Assembly: GCF_026427355.1 (NCBI RefSeq)
Contig: NZ_CP102668.1
Location: 1-64,000, forward strand
Direction: 5' to 3'
Source of the DNA: Sphingobium sp. JS3065
GTDB lineage: Bacteria > Pseudomonadota > Alphaproteobacteria > Sphingomonadales > Sphingomonadaceae
DNA length: 64,000 nt
Part shown: positions 46,257-55,746 of the stretch, in pieces
How the letters are laid out: each line of letters opens with the position of its first letter
Position numbering within the stretch: position 1 is the stretch's first letter
Notes under the pieces: generated by a model
Told to the model about the DNA's origin: nothing
The model's input: only the letters and a program-made list of their open reading frames with translations
The model's database searches: none
Made by a program: the position numbers and the translations under genes

Positions 46257-46729
46257 CTAGGCAGTGCGCAGATCCGGCCCGCCGAAGCAGATATTGGTTG
46301 TGAAGAAGTCGTATTCGGGCATCGCGATGAAGTCCCGTTTCCCGCCCTCGGGACGTACGACCGTGATCCCGCTATTCTGGAGTGTGCCAAGGCAAATATT
46401 GCCCTCACTATCGACTGCCAACGAGTCGAACAGGCTATAATCGCCCGCATCGTAAAGCAAGCCGGCGCCGTTCGCGGCGTACGCCAAGATGCCGTTCTCG
46501 CGGCCAGGCAGCAGCTCCAACTGACCTAGTTCGCCAGGTGCGACGACCGACCAGCCCCACAGCCTACCTGTCGCGGTTTCCGATACGTAGAGCCGCTTCC
46601 CGTCAGGCGAGAGGCCCACGCCATTGGGCTGATTCAGGGGGGTGAGAAGATCGGGCTCGTGGACAAGTTCCTTGATGAACGACCCGTCGGCCTTTGCATA
46701 GTACAGGCCGCCCGGATTGCGACTAATTA
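46257..46729 (-). pseudogene. 5'-truncated SMP-30/gluconolactonase-like protein
   Basis: The frame reads NPGGLYYAKADGSFIKELVHEPDLL...NQPNGVGLSPDGKRLYVSET, then FDSLAVDSEGNICLGTLQNSGITV and FFTTNICFGGPDLRTA: three blades of a SMP-30/gluconolactonase six-bladed propeller including conserved Asn and Asp metal ligands. The N-terminal half (usually about 150 residues with the first Glu ligand) is missing; an in-frame stop lies just upstream at about 46740. A short product could start at GTG 46619 but would be only part of the propeller. It resembles lactonases or hydrolases of catabolic islands. Confidence 0.75.
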
Positions 46730-46772
46730 GTAATGCGCGTTAAAGCGTGTCAAGCGTCAATCGACTATTTAG
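46721..46772. promoter_or_regulatory. Repeated operator-like motif (site 9) with a possible minus-strand promoter
   Basis: TCAATCGACTATTTAG (46757-46772) matches the left half of the motif, and GACTAATTAGTAA (46721-46733) is a second related stretch. On the minus strand TTGACA, 17 bases, CTAATT could drive the truncated SMP-30 gene. The remainder of the gap to 46940 shows nothing recognisable. Confidence 0.42.
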
Positions 46773-46940
46773 CTATGAGTTTAACTGCTGCCGTTTGGAA
46801 CTTGCACAACAGTTGGATGCTCACTTATCCGCAAGCTCCAAATCCGGCGCGGAACATGAAGCAGTGCAGCATATGCCACCGTCGAAGTGAGTGGCGATCC
46901 TGGTCTCAAGACGCGCGTCGCGAGACGACGGTCTCGCCGG

Positions 46941-48041
46941 TCACCAAAGCGAGGTTAGGTGGTCTTTTGAAAACGCATGTAATTCATCCAACCGGCCCGT
47001 GCGGACCTTGTCGACCCATTCGGCGTCCGCGATCAACGCTCGACCCACCGCGATCAGGTCGTATTCGCCTGTGGCAACACCGGTTGCCAAGGGCTCCAGA
47101 TCTCGAGAGACCTCTGCATCGTGTTGATCAGCTTCGACGACCATCGAGCCATTCAGCCCGACGCTCCCGACCGTGATTACCGGCTTGTTCAGGAGCCGCT
47201 TCATCCAGCCGGCGAAATTCAGATGCGATCCTGGAAATTCCGGCTCCCAGTAACGCCGCTGAGAGCAATGGAACATATCGACGCCGGCATCCGATATCGG
47301 GCTGAAGATCGCTGTGAGCAGATCGGGCGTGTCCGCAAGTCGCGCGTCGTAATCCTGCTGCTTCCATTGGGAAACCCGCAAGATGATGGGAAAATCGTTG
47401 CCGACCTCGGCGCGAATCGCTGCCACCAGTTCGACAATAAACCGAGTGCGGTCGATGGCATCGCCACCATACTCGTCGTCTCGCCGATTAAGTGCACCCC
47501 ACAGGAACTGGTCGAGAATATAGCCATGGGCACCGTGCAGCTCGACCCCATCAAACCCGAGCCGCCGAGCTTCGACGGCGGCGCGGCGAAAACTGTCGAT
47601 GATCGCCTGAATTTCGACCTTACTCAGCGGTTCGGCGATCTGCTTGCTGCCAGGCCGATACAGCCCAGAGGGCGTCGCGCTCGGCAGATGCGGATTGGGC
47701 TGTTCGCCTCCAGGGTTCCGCATCGCACCGACATGCCAAAGTTGCGGCACGATCTTGGCGCTCGCCTCATGGACCTCTTCGACAACGCGTGTCCACCCAT
47801 CCAGCGCCTGCCCGAAAAATGCGGGAGCGCGCAGCGATTGGGAGGAAACCGGATGATCGACCGTCGCGCCCTCGGTAATGATCAGCCCGACGCCGTGCTC
47901 GGCGCGGCGCCGGTAGTATGCGGCCACCTCGGGTCCGGGTCGCTGGTTGTTGGACATGAACCGGGTCATAGGCGCCATCACGAAGCGATTTCGCAGCGTC
48001 AGGCTGCCGCAATCGAAGGGCGTGAACAGCGTGTCATACAT
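46941..48041 (-). CDS. Old Yellow Enzyme-family alkene reductase / NADH:flavin oxidoreductase
   Basis: A 366-residue FMN TIM-barrel. The start is taken as ATG 48041 (MYDTLFTPFDCGSLTLRNRFVMAPMTRFMSN); upstream TTG codons are poor. The active-site region has the His pair in GVELHGAHGYILDQFLWGALNRRDDEYGGD and the following GDAIDRTRFIVELV. LRNRFVMAPMTR is the FMN-binding start. Family members reduce activated C=C bonds of enones, including steroid-like ring enones. It is next to an SDR facing the same way, but the nearest neighbours otherwise are mobile elements. Confidence 0.86.
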   Translation of the reverse strand: MYDTLFTPFDCGSLTLRNRFVMAPMTRFMSNNQRPGPEVAAYYRRRAEHGVGLIITEGATVDHPVSSQSLRAPAFFGQALDGWTRVVEEVHEASAKIVPQLWHVGAMRNPGGEQPNPHLPSATPSGLYRPGSKQIAEPLSKVEIQAIIDSFRRAAVEARRLGFDGVELHGAHGYILDQFLWGALNRRDDEYGGDAIDRTRFIVELVAAIRAEVGNDFPIILRVSQWKQQDYDARLADTPDLLTAIFSPISDAGVDMFHCSQRRYWEPEFPGSHLNFAGWMKRLLNKPVITVGSVGLNGSMVVEADQHDAEVSRDLEPLATGVATGEYDLIAVGRALIADAEWVDKVRTGRLDELHAFSKDHLTSLW

Positions 48042-48182
48042 GATGATATCCAACAATGACGCATACCGACGCCCGGTGGGCGATGCCGCCGCCGTCGGCC
48101 ACGCAGTAATGCGGGTACGGTCCAGAGTGGCCTGAGCCGCGCCCGCTCCAAAGATCGATCGAGGTCGGGCAGTCCCGCAGAC

Positions 48183-48950
48183 TCAGCTTGGAACTGGTTC
48201 TCGACTGTGGAAATGCGACGAGGTCTGTCCGCCGTCCACCGCCATGATGTTGCCCGTCATGTAGGATGAAGCGTCCGAAAGCATGAACTGAACGACATTG
48301 CCGATCTCGTCCGGCGACGCGGACCTGCCCATGGGGTTGCGAGACATAAGAATGTCTTGCCAACCGCCGGTCGATGCTCTGGCCAGAGGTGTGTCCACGA
48401 AGCCGGGGGCAAGGCAATTTACGCGCACATTGCGATCGGCCCAGCAAACCGCTAGCGATTTGGTCAAGCCCATCGCGGCCCATTTGGATGCCGTGTAGTT
48501 GGGTCGGTTGGGCGCGCAGCCAAACCCTGCGATCGACGATACAATGACGATCGCACCGCGCTTGCGCTCCAACATATATCGCCCGAATGCCTGGCAGCAG
48601 ATGAATATGCCCGTGACCCCCACGTCCATCACGGCCTGCCAGTCTTCCAATGGCATATGTTCCGGCGCCCCGGGAATGCTGATACCGGCGGACGTGACCA
48701 GGCCGGTAACGGGGCCGAGTTCCGCCTCGATGCTTTCTGCCGCAGCGTTCACCGCGACGGGATCGGTCACATCGACGACGTAGGAATGTGCAGTGAGAGA
48801 GGCGCGCTTCATCTCTTCCAAAGCGGATGCGCAAGCTTCCGCTCGCTTGTCTAGGATGGCAACGGTCGCGCCGGACCTAGCCATCGCCATAGCCGCGCCG
48901 AGTCCGATTCCCGACGCGCCCCCCGTAACAACGCATACTTCCTTGCTCAT
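48183..48950 (-). CDS. SDR-family oxidoreductase (paralogue of 20818-21600)
   Basis: A 255-residue classical SDR: VVTGGASGIGLGAAMAMARSG, SAGIS, VSSIAGF and YTASKWA, with SSYMTGNIMAVDGG at the end. GGAGAG precedes ATG 48950 (the open frame begins at a TTG four codons earlier). Sequence blocks such as GxFICCQAFGRYML and VNCLAPGFVDTPLA parallel the SDR at 20818, indicating duplication. It could follow the Old Yellow Enzyme homologue in reducing or oxidising a ring ketone. The region upstream (48951-49219) shows no gene. Confidence 0.85.
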   Translation of the reverse strand: MSKEVCVVTGGASGIGLGAAMAMARSGATVAILDKRAEACASALEEMKRASLTAHSYVVDVTDPVAVNAAAESIEAELGPVTGLVTSAGISIPGAPEHMPLEDWQAVMDVGVTGIFICCQAFGRYMLERKRGAIVIVSSIAGFGCAPNRPNYTASKWAAMGLTKSLAVCWADRNVRVNCLAPGFVDTPLARASTGGWQDILMSRNPMGRSASPDEIGNVVQFMLSDASSYMTGNIMAVDGGQTSSHFHSREPVPS

Positions 48951-49219
48951 GCCTCTCTCCAATGAAAGAACTCAAGAGGCGGAGTGCACGTCAAAAGCAC
49001 TTTCCCTCGTGGGTTCGTTGTTTTTCCTGTGTCCGCCAACGCCAGCACGGACGAGTTGTAACTTTCGAGGACAGGCGCCCTGGCCTCGTTTCGGCATTGA
49101 GCCATTCTCCAATCCGTGCCCTTGCCTTATAGGCTCGGTCACATTCCGGTTATTCGGCTCTCGGCTTCCCATTCTCCCAGAGAGTGCGGCCCCGCGATGC
49201 AGGACCCACTAGAGGCACA

Positions 49220-50278
49220 TCAGGACAGCCGAGAAGGATCAGACGGTCGCTCTAGCGCGTCGCGGTGCTCATAGTCACGCTGGTCGCGCAGCATCTGGTA
49301 GGCGCTCGTCAAGAGCTTGCGCGCCATGACGACCTTGGCGCGGTTCGCGCCCTTGGTCGCCTTCAGGCGCTCATATTCGAATTTGAGGGCAGGCTCGGCG
49401 CGCATGGCAGGAATGCTGGCTTCTACGAAAGCCCAGCGCAGCCACTTATTGCCAGCCTTGATGATCCGCCCGTTCCAACATTTGCCGCCGCTCGCATAGG
49501 TCGAAGGCACGAGCCCGGCATAGGCGGCGAGCTTCTTGGCCGAACGGAAGCGTGTAACATCGTCAATCTCGGCGGCGATCAGGCGCGCGAAGAACTCGCC
49601 CACGCCAGGCATCGTCTTCAGACGTTTGACGTCCGCATTGTCCTTGCTGAAGCGACGGATCGTCTTCTCGGACTCGCGGATCCGCTGGTTGATGTCATCG
49701 ATGAAGGCAAGCGCGCGATCGATATGCTCGCGATCGATCGTCGACACCGAAAGCAGTTCGAGCTGGCCCCGCCCGATCTTGCCGAACAGATCCGACATCT
49801 CCCGCAGCGCTCGGGTCTGCTCGGGATAGCGGTCGACGATCGTCACCACCCGGTTCTTTACCATCGTGCGCAGCCGCACGAAGAACATCCGCTCTCGCAA
49901 CGCCTGGCGAAGTTCGCGCGCGACCTCACATGGTACATAGGACTCCGGGATCAAATCGGCCCGCAGCAGATGCGCCCGGATCGTCGCGTCGATCTTGTCG
50001 GTCTTGATCTTGGCGTCGGCTATCGCCTTCACCTTCAGCGGGTGCGCCAGGACAACATCGTCGCACAACTCGTCCAGCCAGTCGTACATCACCGTCCAGT
50101 TGCGGCTCGATTCCATCACCGCATGGCTGTTCTCCAGATAGGGCGCCAAAAAACCGGCAAGCGAGCGCGGGTCGTTCTTCACCTTGCCCGATCGCAGTAC
50201 CTTCCCGCCGACATCCTGCACAACCAGATGCGTATAGGCTTTGTGGTAATCCACGCCGATATGATAATCGTAAGACAT
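49220..50278 (-). CDS. IS110-family transposase
   Basis: A 352-residue IS110 transposase. It has the N-terminal RuvC-like domain, beginning YHIGVDYHKAYTHLVV with the first catalytic Asp, MESSRNWTVMYDWL with Glu, and KTDKIDATIRAHLLRAD with the remaining Asp pair (DEDD core). The C-terminal Tnp domain has the conserved MPGVGEFFARLIAAEIDDVTRFRSAKKLAAYAGLVPSTYASGG, including the catalytic Ser. Start ATG 50278 (MSYDYH) rather than the upstream ATG at 50371, which lacks homology. The element ends cannot be placed. The family works with a structured guide RNA made from the noncoding flank. Confidence 0.9.
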   Translation of the reverse strand: MSYDYHIGVDYHKAYTHLVVQDVGGKVLRSGKVKNDPRSLAGFLAPYLENSHAVMESSRNWTVMYDWLDELCDDVVLAHPLKVKAIADAKIKTDKIDATIRAHLLRADLIPESYVPCEVARELRQALRERMFFVRLRTMVKNRVVTIVDRYPEQTRALREMSDLFGKIGRGQLELLSVSTIDREHIDRALAFIDDINQRIRESEKTIRRFSKDNADVKRLKTMPGVGEFFARLIAAEIDDVTRFRSAKKLAAYAGLVPSTYASGGKCWNGRIIKAGNKWLRWAFVEASIPAMRAEPALKFEYERLKATKGANRAKVVMARKLLTSAYQMLRDQRDYEHRDALERPSDPSRLS

Positions 50279-50371
50279 GGGTGCATCTCCATTGCTGATG
50301 GGCTTCAGCAATTTGCTTAACACTCGTGCCTGCACGAGGGGGGGCACCCTTGCCTCTATGGTGATCATCAC

Positions 50372-50572
50372 CGCTCCATTCCTTCACTGAAGCTAGTCGC
50401 TTTCATACCGGCTCCTTGTACCAATCTAAATATTACTAAGATCTGCCTCGTGATACTATGGTTCGACCATCGATGTGCCTAGCACTCGACATATTACCTA
50501 AGAAATTCGCAACCTATCCAGCTCGGACGCGATCATCCGTGCGTGAACTTGCATGCCAAAGACCTCGCCGCC
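50372..50572. other. Noncoding flank of the IS110 transposase gene
   Basis: No coding region is supported between the IS110 gene and the motif at 50573. It holds an AT-rich stretch and probably the end of the IS110 element. In IS110-group elements such flanks can encode the bridge RNA, so a structured RNA may lie here; I cannot fold it by eye. Confidence 0.3.
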
Positions 50573-50590
50573 TTTTAATCGATCGAGTAA
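50573..50590. promoter_or_regulatory. Repeated operator-like motif (site 7)
   Basis: TTTTAATCGATCGAGTAA, one of the closest matches to the consensus, about 120 bases upstream of the molybdoenzyme at 50712. No clear -35 element was placed. Confidence 0.52.
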
Positions 50591-50711
50591 TATCGTCAAG
50601 TTAGCATAGCGTCCACTGTTATGCCCAGCCATGTGTGGATGTGCCCGCAGATGGATTGTTTATTTCATTAATTATGTTGCGAGGCCAGATCATTGAAGAT
50701 AAGGTGGTGTC

Positions 50712-52955
50712 ATGAATTGGCTTCCATGCCTGCGAGCCGCTGTTCGTAAAGTTCTGGCGCTCAGCAGACGGGTTCTCGGTGCAGGAGATCTGGCCGATCC
50801 CCGCCGTGTGCGAACCTATTGTCGTGTCTGTGAGCCGCTATGCGGGCTAATCGCGACCGTCGACCAGGGGAGGATCGTCAAAATCGAGGGTAATCGCGAG
50901 CACGTGGTCTCGCGAGGCCATCTTTGCCTGAAGGCACAGGCTGTAGCCGACGTCGTCACCGATCCTGACCGCGTCCGCCATCCGCTGAAGCGCATCGGCG
51001 GCCCTGGCGAATTCGTGGAGGTCGGTTGGGAAGACGCGCTGTCTGACATCACAGCGCGCCTGATACGGGTCCGCGACGAGCACGGAACGGCCGCCTTTGC
51101 GACCTACAAGGGTAATCCGACCGGATACGGCTTTGCCGGCGCAATGTGGATGGGCGGATTTCACGCGGCATTGGGTGTCAAATGGCGCTATGCCTTGTAC
51201 GCCGACGATATCGCGGCCAAGTTCGTCGCCAGCGGGGTTCTGTTCGGATCGGAAGCAGTGGCCGTCAAACCCGATTTGTGGCGCACGCATTTCGCGTTGA
51301 TCCTGGGCGCCAACCCCTATGTCTCGCACGGGTCTGCCTTCAGCGAGCCGCGCGTCCGCGACGCCCTGAAGAGCATTGTCGAGCGGGGCGGACGTGTCGT
51401 GGTGGTCGACCCGAGGCGCACGGAAACGGCGCGAGCATACGAACACGTCGCGGTCCACCCGGGCAGCGACGCGTTTTTGCTAATTGCGATGATCCGCGTT
51501 ATTCTGGACGAACAGCTCGCCAATCGCGCGTTTCTGGATCGATACGGCAAGAATGTCGATCGGCTTGCCGAGTTGCTCATGGATTTCTCTCTTGAGCATT
51601 GTGCCGAGCGATGCCGGCTGGAACCGGATGTCATCCGCGCCTTGGCGCGAGATTTCGCACGATCGCCCAGTGCGGTAGTCTATGGCCGGACGGGCACCTG
51701 CCTGCAGCGCTTCGCGACCTTGGTGAACATCCTTCAGGACACGGTGAATGCGCTGACCGGGAATATCGAGCGCGAAGGTGGCAATGTCTTTGGATGGTCG
51801 CCGATTGCCTTCGACGAGCAGTTGGAACATGCGGGGCTTGCCCGTTCGGGCGGCAATCCGACTCGTGTCTACAAGCATCCCGATGTCTTGGGCGCGCATC
51901 CCTCGACATCGCTCGTCCCGGATATCACCACGCCGGGCGAGGAACGCGTTCGCGCGCTCATGACCTTTGCCGGCAATCCGGTGATGGCCAGTGCCGGGGG
52001 CGGCGATCGGCTGCGCGACGCGCTCGAGCAGCTCGATCTCCATTTCTCGCTTGACCTTTACGTCAACGAAACGAACCGACATGCGCATTACATTCTCCCG
52101 GTCACGGCATTTTACGAACGGGAAGACCTGCCCATGGGCATCCTGCCGTGGATGCTGCGTCCTGCATTGTGGTACACCCCGCCGGTCGTACCGCCACCGC
52201 CTGGCGTCAGGGAGGAGTGGCGCGTCCTGCAGGATATTGCCCGCCGCATGGGACTGGGCGGAGCATACGCATCGAAATGGCATCGTCGGCTGGCGCGTCT
52301 TGGCATTCAACTCACGCCCAGTCACTTGTATGACTTCATGCTCCGCAAAAGCCAGTCGGGCGACCTGTTCGGCCTGCGACCAGGCGGTTTGAACTTGCGG
52401 AAAATCAAGCGCAACAAGGACGGCCTTCTACTCAAATCAGAGCTTCCGATCCTGCCGCTGGAGCAGCGGTTGCGCACGGCCGATTGCAGGATCGATCTGG
52501 CCAGCGACACCGTTGCCGCAGAGCTCGTGCGGCTGAAGGCCCATCGAGATCCCGGCGATTTGCCCTTCCGCCTCATCGGCATGCGGGAGGTAAAGTCACA
52601 GAACAGTTGGCTGCATAATCTCGAACGAACGATGCCGCCCGCTCGCACGCAATACGCGCTGATCAATCCGGAGGACGCGGCGGAGAAAAGCATTGGCGAC
52701 GGCCAACAGGTTGAAGTGCGCTCCAAAAGCGGCGCAATCACCTTGCCTGCGAAGCTGACTGCGGACGTCGGGCGGGGTACGATCGTAATTCCGCACGGCT
52801 GGGGTCATCAAGGCGGCTGGAAGCGAGCCAACGCTGCCGGCGGCGCCAACGTCAATATCCTTGCAAGTGGGCTGCGGGAAGATGTCGAGCCGAGAGCTGG
52901 CATGTCGGTATTGACTGCGATCCCGATCGATATTGCAGCGGCTAACCCGGCTTGA
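50712..52955 (+). CDS. Molybdopterin (bis-MGD) oxidoreductase with N-terminal [4Fe-4S] site
   Basis: A 747-residue homologue of the enzyme at 37299. A 30-residue N-terminal extension precedes the iron-sulfur motif C37-x2-C40-x3-C44-x27-C72 (TYCRVCEPLCG ... HLCLKAQ). The bis-MGD domain has GANPYVSHGSAFSEPR and VVDPRRTETA, and the C-terminal binding domain starts near RLIGMREVKSQNSWLHN. At the position of the first enzyme's DQSCH it reads YADDIAAKF, so Cys is not available as Mo ligand there and Asp may take its place. No twin-arginine signal is convincing. No partner subunits are adjacent. Upstream site 7 suggests the same control as the 37299 group. Confidence 0.85.
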   Translation: MNWLPCLRAAVRKVLALSRRVLGAGDLADPRRVRTYCRVCEPLCGLIATVDQGRIVKIEGNREHVVSRGHLCLKAQAVADVVTDPDRVRHPLKRIGGPGEFVEVGWEDALSDITARLIRVRDEHGTAAFATYKGNPTGYGFAGAMWMGGFHAALGVKWRYALYADDIAAKFVASGVLFGSEAVAVKPDLWRTHFALILGANPYVSHGSAFSEPRVRDALKSIVERGGRVVVVDPRRTETARAYEHVAVHPGSDAFLLIAMIRVILDEQLANRAFLDRYGKNVDRLAELLMDFSLEHCAERCRLEPDVIRALARDFARSPSAVVYGRTGTCLQRFATLVNILQDTVNALTGNIEREGGNVFGWSPIAFDEQLEHAGLARSGGNPTRVYKHPDVLGAHPSTSLVPDITTPGEERVRALMTFAGNPVMASAGGGDRLRDALEQLDLHFSLDLYVNETNRHAHYILPVTAFYEREDLPMGILPWMLRPALWYTPPVVPPPPGVREEWRVLQDIARRMGLGGAYASKWHRRLARLGIQLTPSHLYDFMLRKSQSGDLFGLRPGGLNLRKIKRNKDGLLLKSELPILPLEQRLRTADCRIDLASDTVAAELVRLKAHRDPGDLPFRLIGMREVKSQNSWLHNLERTMPPARTQYALINPEDAAEKSIGDGQQVEVRSKSGAITLPAKLTADVGRGTIVIPHGWGHQGGWKRANAAGGANVNILASGLREDVEPRAGMSVLTAIPIDIAAANPA

Positions 52956-53427
52956 CAGAAACTCTATTCATTACAGCCGCGGCCGGGATGTCGCCTTCCG
53001 AGAGGCGATCGGCGACTTGCCAGTTCGGCATGCTGTACCACGTCAGCGCGTCGCGCGATTGGCCGGCAATCCGCTGAGTGCCTAGTACAGCGCAACGCGA
53101 ACGGCCACCTGATCGTTGCGTAGCTATATCAGCGTCAGGTCGATAGGCAGCGGCGTGCGCTACGCATCGATCTGCTCGATCGGGGGCGAATAGTAAGCGC
53201 GGTAGGGGGTTCGCTACATGACGCAGCGCTTCGGCGACGCGGCACGCTGGTCGTCGGCGAGCGTTGCTGCTTGTCCATGCGCGACGACGGCCAGCTGATC
53301 CTCGACTTCGCGGAACCCGACGTAAGACCGTATGTCCGCTCTTTGGCTGAGGGTGGCTCGCCCTACACTGTGGTGGCGAGGGTTGCTCGGAGTGGCCGAG
53401 CCGATCCTCATCGCAGGAGGATGAGCC
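52956..53427. other. Gap of about 470 bases with decayed sequence
   Basis: No intact gene is supported. A minus-strand frame (YSMPNWQVADRLSEGDIPAAAVMNR) looks like decayed coding sequence of unknown origin. The right part precedes the IS110 transposase at 53428 and may contain that element's noncoding end. Long open frames through here on the minus strand are shadows. Confidence 0.3.
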
Positions 53428-54118
53428 GTGGAGCATTCTACAGAAGTTTTCGTCGGAATGGATGTGGCAAAGACGCGGAACGCGATTGCGGTCGCGGACG
53501 GCGAGCGCGGAGGCGAGGTGCGGTTCCTGGGAGAAGTCGACGCCTCTCTCGAGGCCATGCGACGGGTAGTGCAGCGGATCGCCGCCGAGCACGAACGTAT
53601 CCATTTCTGCTACGAAGCCGGGCCGACGGGCTATGGCCTCCACCGGTTGATCACATCCATGGGCTATCCCTGCGACGTCGTCGCACCTTCGCTGATACCG
53701 AGGCGCCCCGGCGACAGGGTAAAGACCAATAGGCGTGATGCGGTCGGTTTGGCCAAGCTCCTGCGCGCAGGGGAACTGACGCCGGTGTGGGTTCCTGATG
53801 AGGGCCATGAAGCGATGCGCGACCTGGTCCGCGCTCGCGCTGCGGCGGTCGAGACCCAGCGCGTTCACCGACAACAGGTGAGTGCGTTCATGCTGAAGCA
53901 CGGGCGCATCTTTCCGCGCAAAACGGCATGGGGGGCACGCCACCTCCGCTGGTTGCAAGAACAGCACTTCGATCATCCCGCTCACCAAATCGCACTGCAG
54001 GAACTCGTCGATGCGGTTCGCACGGACAGAGAGCGTATCGTTCGCATCGAGGCCGCGATCGAAGAGTTTCTGCCCAGCTGGTCACTGGCACCGGTCGTTC
54101 GCGCGCTCCAGGCCTTAA

Positions 54119-55049
54119 GTGTCCGATTCAGAAGTTTATCAAGCATAGCAATACCTTGCGGTTCGTCGAGTGACCATGCGTATGGAGGCAATGAGGGTCC
54201 AAGCAGTTGATGAGGCGATGGATGCCTCCCAGTCTTTGGCGAGGCGACGACATCTGCCGAGCCATGCGAAAGTGCGCTCGACCACCCACCGGCGGGGTAG
54301 GACATGGAAGCCCTTGGCAGCGTCGGACCGCTTGATGATTTCGACAGTCCACTTTCCCATCGAGGCCAGTGCGTCTCTGAGTTTGTCCCCTGCATAGCCG
54401 CCGTCTGCGAAGACGTGTCGTAGCCAAGGAAAGCGTTGGCGCACTGCTTTGAGGACATCGACGGCACCGTCCCGGTCCTGGATGTCTGCGGCATGGACCA
54501 GGATGAAGATCAGAAAGCCGCAAGTGTCAGTGAGGATATGGCGCTTCCTTCCCTTGATCTTCTTGCCTGCATCATAGCCCGTGGGGCCGCCGGATTCTGT
54601 GGTCTTCACACTCTGGCTGTCAATCACCCCAGCGCTGGGCGAGGCGTCGCGTCCCTCGATCTCACGCAGGTTCATCACCAGAACCGTGTTGATCGCCTCG
54701 AACAATCCAGCATTGCGCCAGGCGTAGAAATAGCGCCGCACCGTCGAGACCGGCGGGAAGCATTTGGGCAGCATGCGCCACGCACACCCGCCCCCGGCAA
54801 GATAGAGCAGCGCATTCAACAATTCCCGCATGTCGGTCGTTCGGCGGCGACCGCCGGATTTGGCTGGAGGAATAAAAGGCGAAACCAACGCCCATTCCCG
54901 ATCCGTCATATCGGTTGGATATCTCAATCCTTCCCGGCTATGCTCCCGCCGGGCAATACCAGTCCATGCCATGGGGCACTCCATCTCTTCGCAAGGACGG
55001 CGTGAATCACAACAGGCTGGTATTGCTCAACAACTTTCGGATCTGGCTC
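54119..55049 (-). mobile_element. IS5-family insertion sequence (IS427-like), 931 bases
   Basis: Left end GTGTCCGATTCAGAAGTTTA and right end (read inward) GAGCCAGATCCGAAAGTTG form imperfect inverted repeats. TAA flanks both sides (54116-54118 and 55050-55052), a 3-base target duplication of the TNA type usual for this group. Inserted in the middle of the IS110 transposase gene. Confidence 0.88.
54139..54972 (-). CDS. IS5-family transposase
   Basis: A 277-residue transposase. The N-terminal LRYPTDMTDREWALVSPFIPPAKSGGRRRTTDMRELLNALLYL is the DUF4096-type domain. Catalytic DDE residues are Asp in GVIDSQSVKTTE, Asp in HVFADGGYAGD and Glu in RRWVVERTFAWLGRCRRLAKDWE. Start ATG 54972 has GGAG six bases upstream; the frame extends four codons further. 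No frameshift is visible, so the enzyme is probably active. Confidence 0.92.
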   Translation of the reverse strand: MAWTGIARREHSREGLRYPTDMTDREWALVSPFIPPAKSGGRRRTTDMRELLNALLYLAGGGCAWRMLPKCFPPVSTVRRYFYAWRNAGLFEAINTVLVMNLREIEGRDASPSAGVIDSQSVKTTESGGPTGYDAGKKIKGRKRHILTDTCGFLIFILVHAADIQDRDGAVDVLKAVRQRFPWLRHVFADGGYAGDKLRDALASMGKWTVEIIKRSDAAKGFHVLPRRWVVERTFAWLGRCRRLAKDWEASIASSTAWTLIASIRMVTRRTARYCYA

Positions 55050-55746
55050 TAAGAGGCGTGGAGCTTGTCGTCGCGGTCACTTTCGTCACCGAGGTTGGCG
55101 ATGTGCGCCGGTTTGACAGCCCGCGCCAGTTGATGGGATATTTGGGCTTGGTGCCAAGCGAGCGTTCGACTGGCGACGCGATCCGACGTGGCGGGATCAC
55201 CAAGGCCGGCAACGGAAGAGTCCGACACATGCTGGTGGAGAGCGCCTGGACTTACCGTCACCCGCCCCGGGTGGGTAAGAACAAACTGTACCGCCTGGAG
55301 CAGACCACACCTAAGGTGCGGGAGATCGCCTGGAAGGCGCAGAGCCGTTTGACGGCTCGCTATCGAGCGCTCAACGCGAAGGGCAAGAAGACCACGGTAG
55401 TTTGCGCGGCGATCGCACGCGAGCTCGCCGGCTTCATGTGGGCGATCGCCCGGGAGGTCCAACCCGCCTGACGATCACAATAGCTCCCGCGCACAGGCGG
55501 GGGCGGGACCACGGCAGGGGAATATCCGTCACACGCTTTGTGGCCGGCATCGCCGACGCCCGCTGTAAGATAGGATCAGCCCCGGACGCACAATCGGGAA
55601 TGCGGTAGCCAACCCGCGTATCAGAGCTTGATCACCGACGTCTCTCAGGTCCCGTCTCCACCTATGCGCGGTCACCACGGCACAGCTTCGCCCAGCGGTG
55701 GCTTTGCGCGCCCGCAACGTTGACAGCGGACATCAGAGCGGTGTTC

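Larger units (their letters stand above)
53428..55471 (+). pseudogene. IS110-family transposase split by an IS5-family element
   Basis: The N-terminal half (MEHSTEVFVGMDVAKTRNAIAV, YEAGPTGYGLHRLI and KTNRRDAVGLAKLLRAGEL, the DEDD core) runs to 54118 at ALQAL. It resumes at 55050 (RGVELVVAVTFVTEVGDVRRFDSPRQLMGYLGLVPSERSTGDAIRRGGITKAGNGRVRHMLVESA) and continues to the stop at 55471. Joining both halves with one copy of TAA gives an uninterrupted frame of about 370 residues. Different sequence from the IS110 transposase at 49220. Its mobility is lost unless supplied in trans. Confidence 0.88.

Noticed and set aside
52942..53988. Minus-strand open frame of 348 codons across 52942-53988
   Set aside because: It overlaps the IS110 gene antisense and shows no recognisable domain; only a short part might be decayed coding sequence.
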